A DNA stretch of 64,000 bases from JAACFF01 sp963701435. GTDB lineage: Bacteria; Chloroflexota; Anaerolineae; Promineifilales; Promineifilaceae. Positions 28,393 to 37,379 of this stretch are shown here, piece by piece. Where the stretch lies: positions 138,309 through 202,308 of the forward strand of contig CAVPAL010000021.1 in the NCBI GenBank assembly GCA_963701435.1, in the 5' to 3' direction. Position 1 is the first letter of the stretch. Every line of letters starts with the position of its first letter. Both the position numbers and the translations under genes were made by a program. The notes beneath the pieces are model-generated. The model did no database searches. It was not told the origin of the DNA and was given only the letters and a program-made list of their open reading frames with translations.

Positions 28393-28434
28393 AACAGGTC
28401 AATAACTTCGAGTGATTGACCTGTTTAATTTTTT
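28393..28434. terminator. Bidirectional-type terminator between convergent genes
   Basis: AACAGGTCAAT pairs with ATTGACCTGTT around a 12-nt loop, followed by TTAATTTTTT. It lies between the helical hypothetical gene and the pgk stop. Confidence 0.85.
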
Positions 28435-29650
28435 CTACTTATCATCCAACACAGCAATACCGGGCAAATTTTTACCTTCCAACAGTTCCAGACTGGCGCC
28501 CCCGCCGGTACTGACGTGGGTCATTTTGGCAGTCAAACCTGCCTTGCGTACAGCCGCAGCCGAGTCGCCGCCCCCAATCACAACCTGGGCGCCATGTTCT
28601 ACCAGGGCTGCTAAAAGTAGCGCCAGTTGATTGGTTCCTTCGGCAAAATTGGGGAATTCAAAAACGCCCATGGGCCCATTCCATACGACCAACTGCGCGC
28701 CTTGTAGTTCTGCATTGAATCGTTCCAATGTCGCCGGCCCAATGTCCAGCGCCATTTTATCGGGAGAAATACTCCACACATCTTCCACTTTGCCGACTGC
28801 ATCAGCTGAGAACGCATCTGCTACGATTACGTCAATCGGCAGAATGAGCTGATCGGGTGCTTTTTCTAACAGCCGTTTGGCCTCAGGGATGGCGTCTTGC
28901 TCAACCAGCGATTGGCCTAAATTGTGTCCTTGTGCGGCCAGGAAGGTGTTGGCCATGCCGCCGCCAATAAGGATTTTGTCGGCGCTGTCCAACAGATTAT
29001 CAATCAATTTGATTTTGTCGGAGATTTTGGCGCCGCCCATGATGGCAATGTAGGGGTGGGGTGGATTGGAAACGGCCGTTCCCAACGCCTCTAACTCTTT
29101 TCCCATCAAAAAACCAGCCACAGCAGGTGCCGCCCTTGGCCCGCATAGCTTGCGCAGCTCCTTCGGTGCTGGCATGGGCACGATGCGCCGAACCAAAGGC
29201 ATCATCCACATAAACATCGGCCATAGCGGCCAGTTGTTGCGACAATTCCGGATCGTTTTTCTTTTCGCCGGGTTCGAAGCGCGTGTTTTCCAACAAAAGC
29301 ACATCGCCGGGTTGTAGTTCTGCCGCCGCGCCGGCGGCCTGAGATCCGACGACTTCATCTACTTTCAACACCGTTCGACCGAGGAGTTCGCTGAGGCTAA
29401 GAGCGACAGGGTCCATGGCATATTGTATATCGGCGGCAGAAGACGGCCGTCCCAAATGAGAGCAGAGAATCAGTGCCGCGCCGTGATCAAGCAGGTAATT
29501 TAAAGTAGGCAAAGCCGCCCGAATGCGTGTATCGTCGGTGACAGTAATATCATCATTGGGGTCCTTGCTGCTAAGCGGCACGTTAAAATCAACCCGCACG
29601 AGAACTTTTTTGCCCGCCACGTCAATATCAGTAATTGTTTTTTTATTCAT
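28435..29650 (-). CDS. pgk: Phosphoglycerate kinase (one +1 frameshift near 29120)
   Basis: About 400 residues across one frameshift. The start is ATG 29650 with CAGGAG upstream. The N-domain has VLVRVDFNVPL and CSHLGRP; the C-domain has GGAKISDKIKLIDNL, VWNGPMGVFE and the nucleotide loop GGGDSAAAV. The frames join between AQAMRAKGGT and PAVAGFLMGKEL around the run AAGGGCGGC. Because pgk is a core glycolytic gene and everything else is intact, a base-calling error is more likely than loss. The enzyme transfers phosphate from 1,3-bisphosphoglycerate to ADP. Confidence 0.92.
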
Positions 29651-29865
29651 CCATTCACTCCTGGAATTTTTACCGTTTATTTTACAGATCAAATTTTCTT
29701 GATTTGCAAACCGGAAGAGCATTTGTATCTTTTGAAAGGTTAGGTAAACCTATGTGTATTGCACGAAATTATACGTCTGAACTTTGCGCTTGTCACCACA
29801 TAAATTGGCTGTGACAAACTTCTATATAGCACAACGCTGTAATATTAGATGTTGACAAAACGCTG

Positions 29866-30204
29866 TTATTCTTTGCCATGTTGATATCGAATAATGCGCA
29901 CCTTTTCCATAGTGACCAATCCATCCTTGATAATTTCATCAAGAAAAGGCAAAATTTTATTGATGTATTCTTCGCTGTCAACTAACTCAATGATTAAGGG
30001 CATATCTTCCGATAGACGCAGTAATTTGCTGGTGTGAATGCGACTGTTGGCGCCAAAACCCATGATGCCGCGCACAACTGTCGCGCCGGCCATGTCCAAT
30101 TCCTTGGCTTTATACACAATTTGTTGGTAAAGCGGTTTCCATTTGTGTTTATCTGACTCGCCAATAAATATCCGCAGTAAAATTCCATCTTCCGGCAGTT
30201 TCAT
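29866..30204 (-). CDS. DUF190 family protein
   Basis: 112 residues. KELDMAGATVVRGIMGFGAN is the DUF190 signature, followed by a PII-like ferredoxin fold pattern. DUF190 genes commonly sit beside crcB fluoride channels, as here (11 bp apart). They are thought to be regulatory or PII-like partners. The gene is downstream in a two-gene operon. Confidence 0.85.
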   Translation of the reverse strand: MKLPEDGILLRIFIGESDKHKWKPLYQQIVYKAKELDMAGATVVRGIMGFGANSRIHTSKLLRLSEDMPLIIELVDSEEYINKILPFLDEIIKDGLVTMEKVRIIRYQHGKE

Positions 30205-30215
30205 GGATACTTCTC

Positions 30216-30599
30216 CTAACTTAATACTACAATCACATAACGTCCTAATAAAACACCCAAAAAGACAAAAGTCAGCCCCAATAGATCACTGGCAAATACA
30301 TTTAACAAGCCCAGCCCGAATTCTCCATCCATAATCAGGTTCAAACTTTCCAAAGCAAAGGTGGAAAAGGTGGTAAATGCGCCTAAACCGCCGGTAAATA
30401 TCAAATTGCGCATGGTCGGTGAAATCGGGACGGTAAAAAATATTTGCCAAAGGAGGCCGATTAGAAAGGCGCCCAATATATTTACCAGTAATGTTCCCCA
30501 AGGAAAATTACTTCCTAACAAAGCATATCCCCAGCCTGAAACCAGATAACGCATCACGGCGCCAATTGATCCGCCAACGGCTATAGCGATATATTGCAA
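30216..30599 (-). CDS. crcB: Fluoride channel CrcB/Fluc
   Basis: 127 residues, four membrane helices. Typical motifs are GGSIGAVMRY near the N-terminus, PWGTLLVNILGAFLIG, and GGLGAFTTFSTF with the phenylalanines of the fluoride path. The start is TTG 30599 with AGGAGG 6 bp upstream; the ATG in between is out of frame. CrcB exports fluoride across the membrane as a dual-topology dimer. I looked for a fluoride riboswitch in the short leader and did not find one. Confidence 0.92.
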   Translation of the reverse strand: MQYIAIAVGGSIGAVMRYLVSGWGYALLGSNFPWGTLLVNILGAFLIGLLWQIFFTVPISPTMRNLIFTGGLGAFTTFSTFALESLNLIMDGEFGLGLLNVFASDLLGLTFVFLGVLLGRYVIVVLS

Positions 30600-30661
30600 A
30601 TCATACCTCCTGAATGGTGTATAAATTAGCTTGTTGTCACGCAGTCTCGAAGTCGTGTGGT

Positions 30662-31381
30662 TTAGGGGGGATTAGGCACGCAGATAACGGCCGTTTCATC
30701 CAACCGGTAATTATCCCCCATATTATTCAACTGCTTCAAGGTTTCGACTGTGGTTTTGCATTTGATACTAATGCTTGAAAGCGTGTCCCCCTCCCGAACA
30801 ACATAGGCAAAATTTCCAGGGCATTTGTTCGGGTTAGCGACCGGTATTTTTATAATATTACCCGGATAAATATTTTGGGCGCTAATCCCGAAACGGGCCA
30901 TCAGCGCAATCGTGGTGTTAAATTTAGGGTCGTTGGCGATGCTGTAGATTGTATCGCCGGTAACGACGGTATAATCTACAAACAGATAATCGTTTGAAGG
31001 TGGAATTGATGTTGGCGTTACGCCTGGCGTCCCCGGCGTAGGTGTGACGGGCGTGAGCGTGACAGGCGTGGGTGTGACAGGCGTACCTTCTTGAACGACG
31101 ACAGCTTCTTCACTTACTTGTTCCGGGCTTTGAGTTGTCTCAGCCTGCCCCCCCGTACCGACGCTCTCAGGAACCAGGAATAGTTGTCTGTCGGGATTTG
31201 ATTCCACCAATATGATCGTATCCTCTACAGTTACTTCATAAGTCCCATCAGGATAAGGGGGACGGTTATTCAGATAGCGTATAACGAGAAACGTTGTTAT
31301 CAACAGAACGATGGCGCCAATAATGAATAGGATAATAATATTGCTTTGCGATCCCTTTTTCTCTTTCTGCGTGCTTGTCAT
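30662..31381 (-). CDS. Membrane-anchored protein with two LysM domains
   Basis: 239 residues. One membrane helix near residues 15-38 (IIILFIIGAIVLLITTFLVI) is followed by an external region, a Thr/Pro repeat stretch (TPVTPTPVTLTPVTPTPG), and two LysM motifs (YTVVTGDTIYSIANDPKF; YVVREGDTLSSISIKCKTT). LysM domains bind peptidoglycan or related glycans. It ends 63 bp before crcB on the same strand and is divergent from the dGTPase gene. Confidence 0.85.
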   Translation of the reverse strand: MTSTQKEKKGSQSNIIILFIIGAIVLLITTFLVIRYLNNRPPYPDGTYEVTVEDTIILVESNPDRQLFLVPESVGTGGQAETTQSPEQVSEEAVVVQEGTPVTPTPVTLTPVTPTPGTPGVTPTSIPPSNDYLFVDYTVVTGDTIYSIANDPKFNTTIALMARFGISAQNIYPGNIIKIPVANPNKCPGNFAYVVREGDTLSSISIKCKTTVETLKQLNNMGDNYRLDETAVICVPNPP

Positions 31382-31502
31382 ACCCTTTTCTCGGAATAAT
31401 ATCCGCCTGTAGGTGTGTATCGATTGTCGTTTATGTTACACTTACCATAAAATAATAGCAAGTGTCTATCAGTGTAGAATCCTTCACATCGGAGGGGCAA
31501 TC

Positions 31503-32657
31503 ATGATCTTCAATCGACAAAAACGTGAAGAAATCGAAGCGAATACCCTGGCTCCCTATGCCCTCAAAAGTGGTCAAAGTCGCGGCCGGGTTTATCCTGA
31601 ATCAGAATCCAGCACCCGCACTGCCTTTGAACGCGATCGTGACCGCATTATTCACACAACTGCATTCCGGCGCCTGGAATACAAAACTCAGGTTTTTGTC
31701 TTTTATGAAGGCGATCATTACCGTACGCGTCTCACCCACACCCTTGAAGTAGCGCAGCTAGGACGTTCATTAGCGCGTGGTCTGGGCGCGAATCCCCATC
31801 TTACGGAGGCTGTTTGCCTGGCCCATGACTTGGGGCATGCGCCTTTTGGCCATGCCGGAGAGCATATTCTTAACAATCTGATGGCAGATTATGGCGGATT
31901 CAATCACAATACTCAAAGCTACCGCGTGGTCACCGAATTGGAGGAACGCTATCCGGAATTCCCCGGACTTAACCTGGCCTATGAAACCCGCGCCGGCATG
32001 ATCAAGCATGAGACGGATTACGACAGTAGTGATGCCAGCGCCTATGAGCCGGAGAAACGCGCCTCAATTGAAGCCCAAATTGCTAATCTGGCAGACGAAG
32101 TTGCCTATAATGCCCATGATTTGGATGATGGCCTGCGGGCCGGTTTGTTCGCGCCCGAGGAATTGAATGACTTGGATTTATGGCAAGAGTTAAAAGCGGC
32201 GATAGGGTGGCAAAAATACACCCCGTTTACGACAATGGTGCGGCATGAGATTATTCGGGAACTAATCGGCCGTTCCGTGGGCGATGTATTGGCGCAAACA
32301 TCTGAACAATTGGAACAGCATCACATCGACTCCCCCGAAGAAGCGCAGCTTTACCCTAAAAATCTGGTTGGATATTCACGTGATTTCTTTCCAAAAGTGC
32401 GCGCGCTTAAACAATTTCTTTATGATCGCATGTATCGCCACTATCGTTTGATGCGTATGCAGGACAAAGCGGAACGATTTATTTGCGCGATTTTCGAGGC
32501 GTACATCAACGAACCGAGGATGCTGCCGACGGCAGCGCAAAAAAGGTTAGACTTAATGCCGCGCCACAGAGTAATTGCTGATTATATCGCTGGTATGACT
32601 GACCGGTATGCGCTGGACGAGTGGCAAAAGTTGTTTGATCCTTACCAGCGCGCCTGA
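31503..32657 (+). CDS. Deoxyguanosinetriphosphate triphosphohydrolase-like protein
   Basis: 384 residues from ATG 31503, set by GGAGGGG; an in-frame upstream start lacks a site. HD-domain motifs are present: FRRLEYKTQVF, HYRTRLTHTLEVAQ, LAHDLGHAPFGHAGE, and NAHDLDDGL. It matches the type-2 dGTPase family that hydrolyses dNTPs to nucleoside and triphosphate. A good terminator follows. Confidence 0.9.
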   Translation: MIFNRQKREEIEANTLAPYALKSGQSRGRVYPESESSTRTAFERDRDRIIHTTAFRRLEYKTQVFVFYEGDHYRTRLTHTLEVAQLGRSLARGLGANPHLTEAVCLAHDLGHAPFGHAGEHILNNLMADYGGFNHNTQSYRVVTELEERYPEFPGLNLAYETRAGMIKHETDYDSSDASAYEPEKRASIEAQIANLADEVAYNAHDLDDGLRAGLFAPEELNDLDLWQELKAAIGWQKYTPFTTMVRHEIIRELIGRSVGDVLAQTSEQLEQHHIDSPEEAQLYPKNLVGYSRDFFPKVRALKQFLYDRMYRHYRLMRMQDKAERFICAIFEAYINEPRMLPTAAQKRLDLMPRHRVIADYIAGMTDRYALDEWQKLFDPYQRA

Positions 32658-32666
32658 GAGGCGCAA

Positions 32667-32697
32667 AAAAAGTGAGGCATTGCCGCCTCACTTTTTA
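32667..32697. terminator. Intrinsic terminator between convergent genes
   Basis: AAAGTGAGGC pairs with GCCTCACTTT around a 6-nt loop and has A- and T-runs on both sides, so it can serve both the dGTPase gene and the opposing membrane-protein gene. Confidence 0.9.
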
Positions 32698-32723
32698 TTT
32701 TCGTAAAAACCAAAAATTTTCTA

Positions 32724-33776
32724 CTAAAAATCGAACTGATTGGCTGTCCCTGTAACCGATTCGGCCGTGGAGCCATCTTTTGCCCAGGCTGAAATCTCGA
32801 CTGAAAAGCGGTCAAAATAACTCTGCGGCTGTACATTTGGATCTGTGCCGTAAATGATTTCATTCACATCCGCATTGATGATCAAAGAGGCAGTTTCCAA
32901 TACAATTGTTTCATCTTCACGCGCCAAAGCGGGTTCTCCTTGGGTAGCCAGCTTGGCTTTGATGGCGTCATCATAAAAAGCTTCATCGCTCATAACCACT
33001 TTAGAAACAGTGCGCACATCCCGTTTGTCAAAAAGCCATACTCGAAAGGCAGTCACGCCGCTGCTGTTGCGATCGGCAATTTCAACGCCACACTCACCCA
33101 AAAACTCACCGTTGGTATTTTCTATGGTGAATGACTCATCATAGGTATCATTTCCGCGTGTATAGGTGGATGGGAAGCGCGCTAAAGGAATTTCACCTCC
33201 AACCGAACTCCTTTCTACGGGCGCCAGCGCCGGCGCGGCCGCAGCCTGGGCGGTGTCGGGAAGTTCCTCATAAACCGGCTCCAATTCGTCGTAGGTTGTG
33301 CTTGGCGTTGATTGGCGCCGGAAAAGCACATACAAAATCGCGGCGATGAGGGCGACAAGCAGCAAAAACAGGATCACAATTGGCCACGAGATATTAAACC
33401 CGGTTGTTGAATCCGCTTCCGGGCCGCCTTCGGCAGTGATAGCGGCGCATCCGCCCGGATTCATGACTTGTGCAATTGCTTCCAGGCGCGCTCTTTGTGC
33501 CGGATCTTGTGTATTGTTCGCAATTTCACAGGCGGCAATTTCACCGCCCCAACCGCCAAGCGCCTGGTTCACCATTTCAGTGTTTCCAGTCATGGCGTAA
33601 GCATCAGCGATGGCATTCAAATATAATGCCTGGTAATTATCTGATAACTCGTTTGGTGTGGCGTCTGTCCATTCAACCGGCCACAACCACCAGCCAAGCA
33701 CCACCAGGCCAATGAACAGGCCCACAAAAAATGCAAAGGCTATTAACAAGCCTGCGTACTTCCTTATGAAATCCAT
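32724..33776 (-). CDS. Hypothetical protein with two membrane helices
   Basis: 350 residues. The first helix is near residues 8-32 (LLIAFAFFVGLFIGLVVLGW), then an external domain of about 95 residues with two Cys (AACEIANNT, GGCAAITAE), then a second helix (WPIVILFLLLVALIAAILYV), and a C-terminal cytoplasmic beta-rich domain of about 170 residues. I do not recognise a named family. It stands 80 bp downstream of recD2. Confidence 0.6.
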   Translation of the reverse strand: MDFIRKYAGLLIAFAFFVGLFIGLVVLGWWLWPVEWTDATPNELSDNYQALYLNAIADAYAMTGNTEMVNQALGGWGGEIAACEIANNTQDPAQRARLEAIAQVMNPGGCAAITAEGGPEADSTTGFNISWPIVILFLLLVALIAAILYVLFRRQSTPSTTYDELEPVYEELPDTAQAAAAPALAPVERSSVGGEIPLARFPSTYTRGNDTYDESFTIENTNGEFLGECGVEIADRNSSGVTAFRVWLFDKRDVRTVSKVVMSDEAFYDDAIKAKLATQGEPALAREDETIVLETASLIINADVNEIIYGTDPNVQPQSYFDRFSVEISAWAKDGSTAESVTGTANQFDF

Positions 33777-33856
33777 TTGTTACCTGCCTTAGTCTACCTA
33801 TGAACGCGTATCTTACCATAACTCAATAGGGCAAACAAACAAGGATTTGAGCCAAT

Positions 33857-36160
33857 TTATTGCTGTGGCGGTCTTTGTTTCAGGCGCCAATCTAGTGCAG
33901 TGTACCGATTGGAAACTTTGTTATTGTTGACGGCAATGTGCAGCGCTCGGCGGGTTCCAACCAGGATGACAAGTTTCCTGGCGCGCGTCACGGCCGTATA
34001 CAATAAATTGCGCTGTAACATCATATAATGCTGCACCATCACAGGCATGACGATACAGGGATATTCAGCCCCCTGGCTCTTATGCACGCTGATTGCATAG
34101 GCATGTACTAACTCATCCGCTTCCAAAAAGTCATAGACCACCGGCGCGCCGTCGACGCTAACTGTTAAAAGCTGCTGGATGGGATCAAGCGCCGTGATGC
34201 GGCCAATGTCCCCATTGTAGACATTTTTGTCATAGTTGTTCACGGTTTGCATCACCTTGTCGCCGACGCGCAGTACCCGCCCGCCCAAGCGCCGCTCCAG
34301 CTTACGCTTGTTGGGTGGGTTGAGCGCTGCTTGCAGCACAAGATTAAGCTGCGTCACGCCTGCGGCGCCATTGTACATGGGCGCCAAAACCTGAATGTCG
34401 TCCAGCGGCTCTAATTTAAATTTTTGCGGCGCGCGATTTTTGACAATATCAACAAGCAGTTCAGCTATTTCTTCCGGTTCCTGTTTGATAAAAATAAAAA
34501 AGTCGCTGGCGTCCGCGCGCGTGGCCGGCATTAATCCCTGGTTGATGCGATGTGCATTTTGAATAATGAGGGAACCGGCTGCCTGTCGAAAAATAGTTTC
34601 CAGTCGCACTACGGCCGTTACCTGCGAATCAATTAAATCTCCCAAAACATCGCCTGCGCCGACTGAGGGTAGTTGATCAATGTCGCCGACCAGCAGCAAG
34701 TGGCTGTCCGCCCCAATCGCTTTGAGCAGGTTGTTTGCCAGCACCAGGTCCAGCATGGATGCTTCATCAATGATGATCATATCGGCATTGATGGGATTGG
34801 TTTCGTTACGCCCAAAGCCTTCGCCCGGATTAAATTCAAGCAGGCGGTGGATTGTTTTTGCCTCGCGTCCGGTTGCTTCAGAGAGGCGTTTGGCCGCGCG
34901 GCCGGTGGGCGCAGCCAGAACATAACTATTGTGGTTTCTATCAAGGAGATCGAGTAGGGCGCGCAGCGTTGTTGTTTTGCCTGTACCCGGGCCGCCCGTG
35001 AGAATGGTGACTTTGTGGGAAACGGCCGTTTCCACGGCTGTGATCTGTTGGGGAGCAAGCTGCATATGTGCCTGGCCGCCCTGCATCTTCGCCAGCAAAG
35101 AGGGATTGCGCGCCATGAACGCTTTTAATTGGGCCAACCGGCTGGGAGCATGATCAATGATGCGTCGTACCCGGTTTGTGACGCCGATTTCAGAAAAATA
35201 CATTGGCGTCAGGTACACAGCCTGTTCTTCCTTAAGCGCCTTTTGCGGCGCGTTAACTGTGTAGGTTAAATTTGTGCTGTTACTTGATTCCTGCGGCGAA
35301 ATTTCATAGGTAAGCGTTTCGCGTTTGAGAAGTTCGCTGTTGGTAAGTTGGTCGATAACGGCCGTTACTTGTTCGGCCGTCACCCCTAAAATCTCTGCCG
35401 CCTCCGGCTCCAGACTCTCTTGCGGCATATAGACATGGCCTGACTCCGCCATACGATTTAGCGTATACGCAATACCGGCTTCAATACGATCGGGATCATC
35501 ATGCGCCAAGCCCAACGCCTGCGCAATCTTATCGGCCGTTTTAAAGCCAATGCCAGCCACATCCTGCACAAGCCGATAAGGCTGATTTTGCACCACCGCC
35601 AGCGCTTGATCCGCATACTGTTTATAAATCTTGACCGCCAAATTGGTAGAAACGCCATGTGATTGTAAAAACAACATCACATCCTTAATCGCGCGCTGCT
35701 CATCCCAGGATTTGATGATACTGTGGATGCGTTTTTGTCCAATACCCAACACCTCACGCAAACGCTCCGGCTGATCATCAATTACATCGAGCGTTTCCTC
35801 CCCAAACCGATTCACAATTCGCTCCGCCATGACAGGACCAACGCCGCGAATCATGCCAGACCCCAAATACCGTTTTATACCGTCAACCGTCGCCGGCAGG
35901 GACTGCTCGCAAAATTCAACCTGGAATTGCCGCCCATGTTTTGTATGATGCGTCCACTTTCCCGCCAGCTTTACCCATTCACCGGGATTGAGTTCCGGCA
36001 AATTTCCCACAACTGTAATCAACGCGTCACGTCCGCTGGCGTACTTAAAGGGCAGCATACCGCGCGTGTCCGGCTTTAGCCGGATCACGGAGTAGCCGTT
36101 TTCAGGATTATAAAAGGTAATGCGCTCCACCGAGCCGCTAATCATGTCACGCTCTGCCAT
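33857..36160 (-). CDS. recD2: RecD2-like ATP-dependent DNA helicase
   Basis: 767 residues. Order: N-terminal OB-like region (GSVERITFYNPENGYSVIRL), helix-hairpin-helix repeats (YLGSGMIRGVGPVMAERIV; VLGIGQKRIHSIIKSW; DVAGIGFKTADKIA), Walker A GGPGTGKTTT, Walker B IIDEASMLD, and a C-terminal SF1 domain with VHKSQGAEYP and YTAVTRARKL. This is the RecBCD-independent RecD2 type, a 5'-3' helicase in repair. The two ATPase lobes and HhH repeats are complete. Confidence 0.92.
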   Translation of the reverse strand: MAERDMISGSVERITFYNPENGYSVIRLKPDTRGMLPFKYASGRDALITVVGNLPELNPGEWVKLAGKWTHHTKHGRQFQVEFCEQSLPATVDGIKRYLGSGMIRGVGPVMAERIVNRFGEETLDVIDDQPERLREVLGIGQKRIHSIIKSWDEQRAIKDVMLFLQSHGVSTNLAVKIYKQYADQALAVVQNQPYRLVQDVAGIGFKTADKIAQALGLAHDDPDRIEAGIAYTLNRMAESGHVYMPQESLEPEAAEILGVTAEQVTAVIDQLTNSELLKRETLTYEISPQESSNSTNLTYTVNAPQKALKEEQAVYLTPMYFSEIGVTNRVRRIIDHAPSRLAQLKAFMARNPSLLAKMQGGQAHMQLAPQQITAVETAVSHKVTILTGGPGTGKTTTLRALLDLLDRNHNSYVLAAPTGRAAKRLSEATGREAKTIHRLLEFNPGEGFGRNETNPINADMIIIDEASMLDLVLANNLLKAIGADSHLLLVGDIDQLPSVGAGDVLGDLIDSQVTAVVRLETIFRQAAGSLIIQNAHRINQGLMPATRADASDFFIFIKQEPEEIAELLVDIVKNRAPQKFKLEPLDDIQVLAPMYNGAAGVTQLNLVLQAALNPPNKRKLERRLGGRVLRVGDKVMQTVNNYDKNVYNGDIGRITALDPIQQLLTVSVDGAPVVYDFLEADELVHAYAISVHKSQGAEYPCIVMPVMVQHYMMLQRNLLYTAVTRARKLVILVGTRRALHIAVNNNKVSNRYTALDWRLKQRPPQQ

Positions 36161-36252
36161 CTGCTGCTCATTCTACCACTTTTTATCTCATGACGGCTGC
36201 CCTGAATTAAGATAAGATTCGCAACGAATAGGTAAGGAGATGGAGGATTTTT

Positions 36253-36993
36253 ATGTTTGGATATTTGCAAAACCCGGCGCAGCGCTATTGGGTTACCGCG
36301 CTGTTAATTATTTGGGCGCTTTTTCTATTTGGCGGGTTTATTTTGGGATCATCAGAAAACGGGCAGCGGATGCCCACCTGGACCCGCATGGCTTCTTCGT
36401 TGACGCTCGTCGTAGCCGGTTTTAGCTGGTTCCTGATTGGCCGCGACTATGACATTGGTCGCTATGGGCTGTTGATTGCCATTGGCATGTTGTTTGGCTT
36501 TTTGGGCGATCTGTGGCTGGCCGGCTTGATGCCAGGGGGGCGATCAGAAATAGGAGGCATTGCCGCCTTTGCCATCGGCCACATATTTTATATCAGCGCC
36601 ATTTGGATGTTTAGCAATACCCACAATCTTCATACCTCCGCTACACGCTGGGGATCATTAATCGTTTGGTGGCTCCTCGCGGTTGTTCTTTGGTATTTTG
36701 TCGTTTACAGAGGCCCGGAAGGTTCCTCGTTGCAATGGGTTGTCCTGCCTTACGCGCTTCTTCTGGCCAGCACAGCCGGCGTCGCAAGCGGTCTTGCGTT
36801 ACAAGCGCCCGCTTTCGCACCCCTGGCGATTGGCGCCGCGCTTTTTCTATTAAGCGACCTCATTTTAGGCGGTATCTGGTTTGGCGATTTGAGTTTTCCA
36901 CTCATTAATGATGTGGTGTGGTTAACCTATGGGCCGGGTCAAATGTTGATTGTATACTCAATTGGTACTGCAATTCGTTATGTTTTGGGGTAA
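36253..36993 (+). CDS. YhhN/TMEM86 family (lysoplasmalogenase-like) membrane protein
   Basis: 246 residues with about eight membrane helices. GMLFGFLGDLWLAG, then AFAIGHIFYISAI, and ALFLLSDLILGG match the conserved polar residues of the YhhN family, which includes eukaryotic lysoplasmalogenase. GGAGG precedes the ATG by 8 bp. The substrate in bacteria is uncertain. Confidence 0.8.
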   Translation: MFGYLQNPAQRYWVTALLIIWALFLFGGFILGSSENGQRMPTWTRMASSLTLVVAGFSWFLIGRDYDIGRYGLLIAIGMLFGFLGDLWLAGLMPGGRSEIGGIAAFAIGHIFYISAIWMFSNTHNLHTSATRWGSLIVWWLLAVVLWYFVVYRGPEGSSLQWVVLPYALLLASTAGVASGLALQAPAFAPLAIGAALFLLSDLILGGIWFGDLSFPLINDVVWLTYGPGQMLIVYSIGTAIRYVLG

Positions 36994-37054
36994 AAAAACG
37001 GCAAAGGTAATAAAACTGCCTAAAAAAGCGTCAAAATTTTTAGAAAGCATTAAC

Positions 37055-37082
37055 TTGACATCAATCCCCTATTTGTTATACT
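37055..37082 (+). promoter_or_regulatory. Strong sigma70-type promoter of the cysteine operon
   Basis: TTGACA at 37055-37060, a 16-bp spacer, and TATACT at 37077-37082. Transcription would start near 37089, giving a leader of about 290 nt before the first gene. Confidence 0.8.
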
Positions 37083-37094
37083 TTTTACATACGA

Positions 37095-37120
37095 ATTATT
37101 ATCAAATTTTTGATAATAAT
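37095..37120. promoter_or_regulatory. 26-bp AT-rich palindrome, candidate operator
   Basis: ATTATTATCAAA and TTTGATAATAAT form a perfect 12-bp inverted repeat with a 2-bp spacer. It sits 12-40 bp downstream of the -10 box, where a bound repressor would block transcription. The cognate regulator is not evident in the window. Confidence 0.65.
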
Positions 37121-37169
37121 ACTTCTTCAAAAGGTTTATTATGGTTTGGCAATTTTGCAGGTGTATGAA

Positions 37170-37320
37170 GCGAGGGAGTTACTCCGATTGCCGCATACAC
37201 GAATGATTTAATTCTGAGAACATAGCGTTCTACTAAAAGGCAAACGGCAGTAGCTGCCCTCGCGAAGCAAGAAAAACTTGCTCGCTCGTACTTGTTTATA
37301 TGAGCTACCGCCGTTTTTTG
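37170..37320 (+). ncRNA. Structured leader with terminator, candidate riboswitch or attenuator
   Basis: GCGAGGG (37170-37176) can pair with CCCTCGC (37257-37263). AAACGGCAGTAGCT (37242-37255) can pair with AGCTACCGCCGTTT (37303-37316), followed by a T-run, which gives a terminator. GGCAG (37246-37250) can also pair with CTGCC (37254-37258), and GCAAG pairs with CTTGC within the terminator loop. The first pairing crosses the terminator, so the two folds exclude each other, as in attenuators. It matches no riboswitch class I know. The remainder of the gene-free stretch 36994-37379 holds the promoter and the operator palindrome. Confidence 0.6.
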
Positions 37321-37379
37321 TTGTCTAGGGCAATTTTATTTGTCCTTTACGCCTGACTTTTAGTAAGGATTTAAACGCT

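Noticed and set aside
30600..30661. Possible fluoride riboswitch before crcB
   Set aside because: The 62-bp leader lacks the conserved GGNGAUGG core and pseudoknot; only a ribosome binding site is seen.
36994..37379. T-box or SAM riboswitch before cysM
   Set aside because: No T-box bulge sequence, no SAM-I, SAM-II or SAM-IV core; left as an unassigned structured leader.
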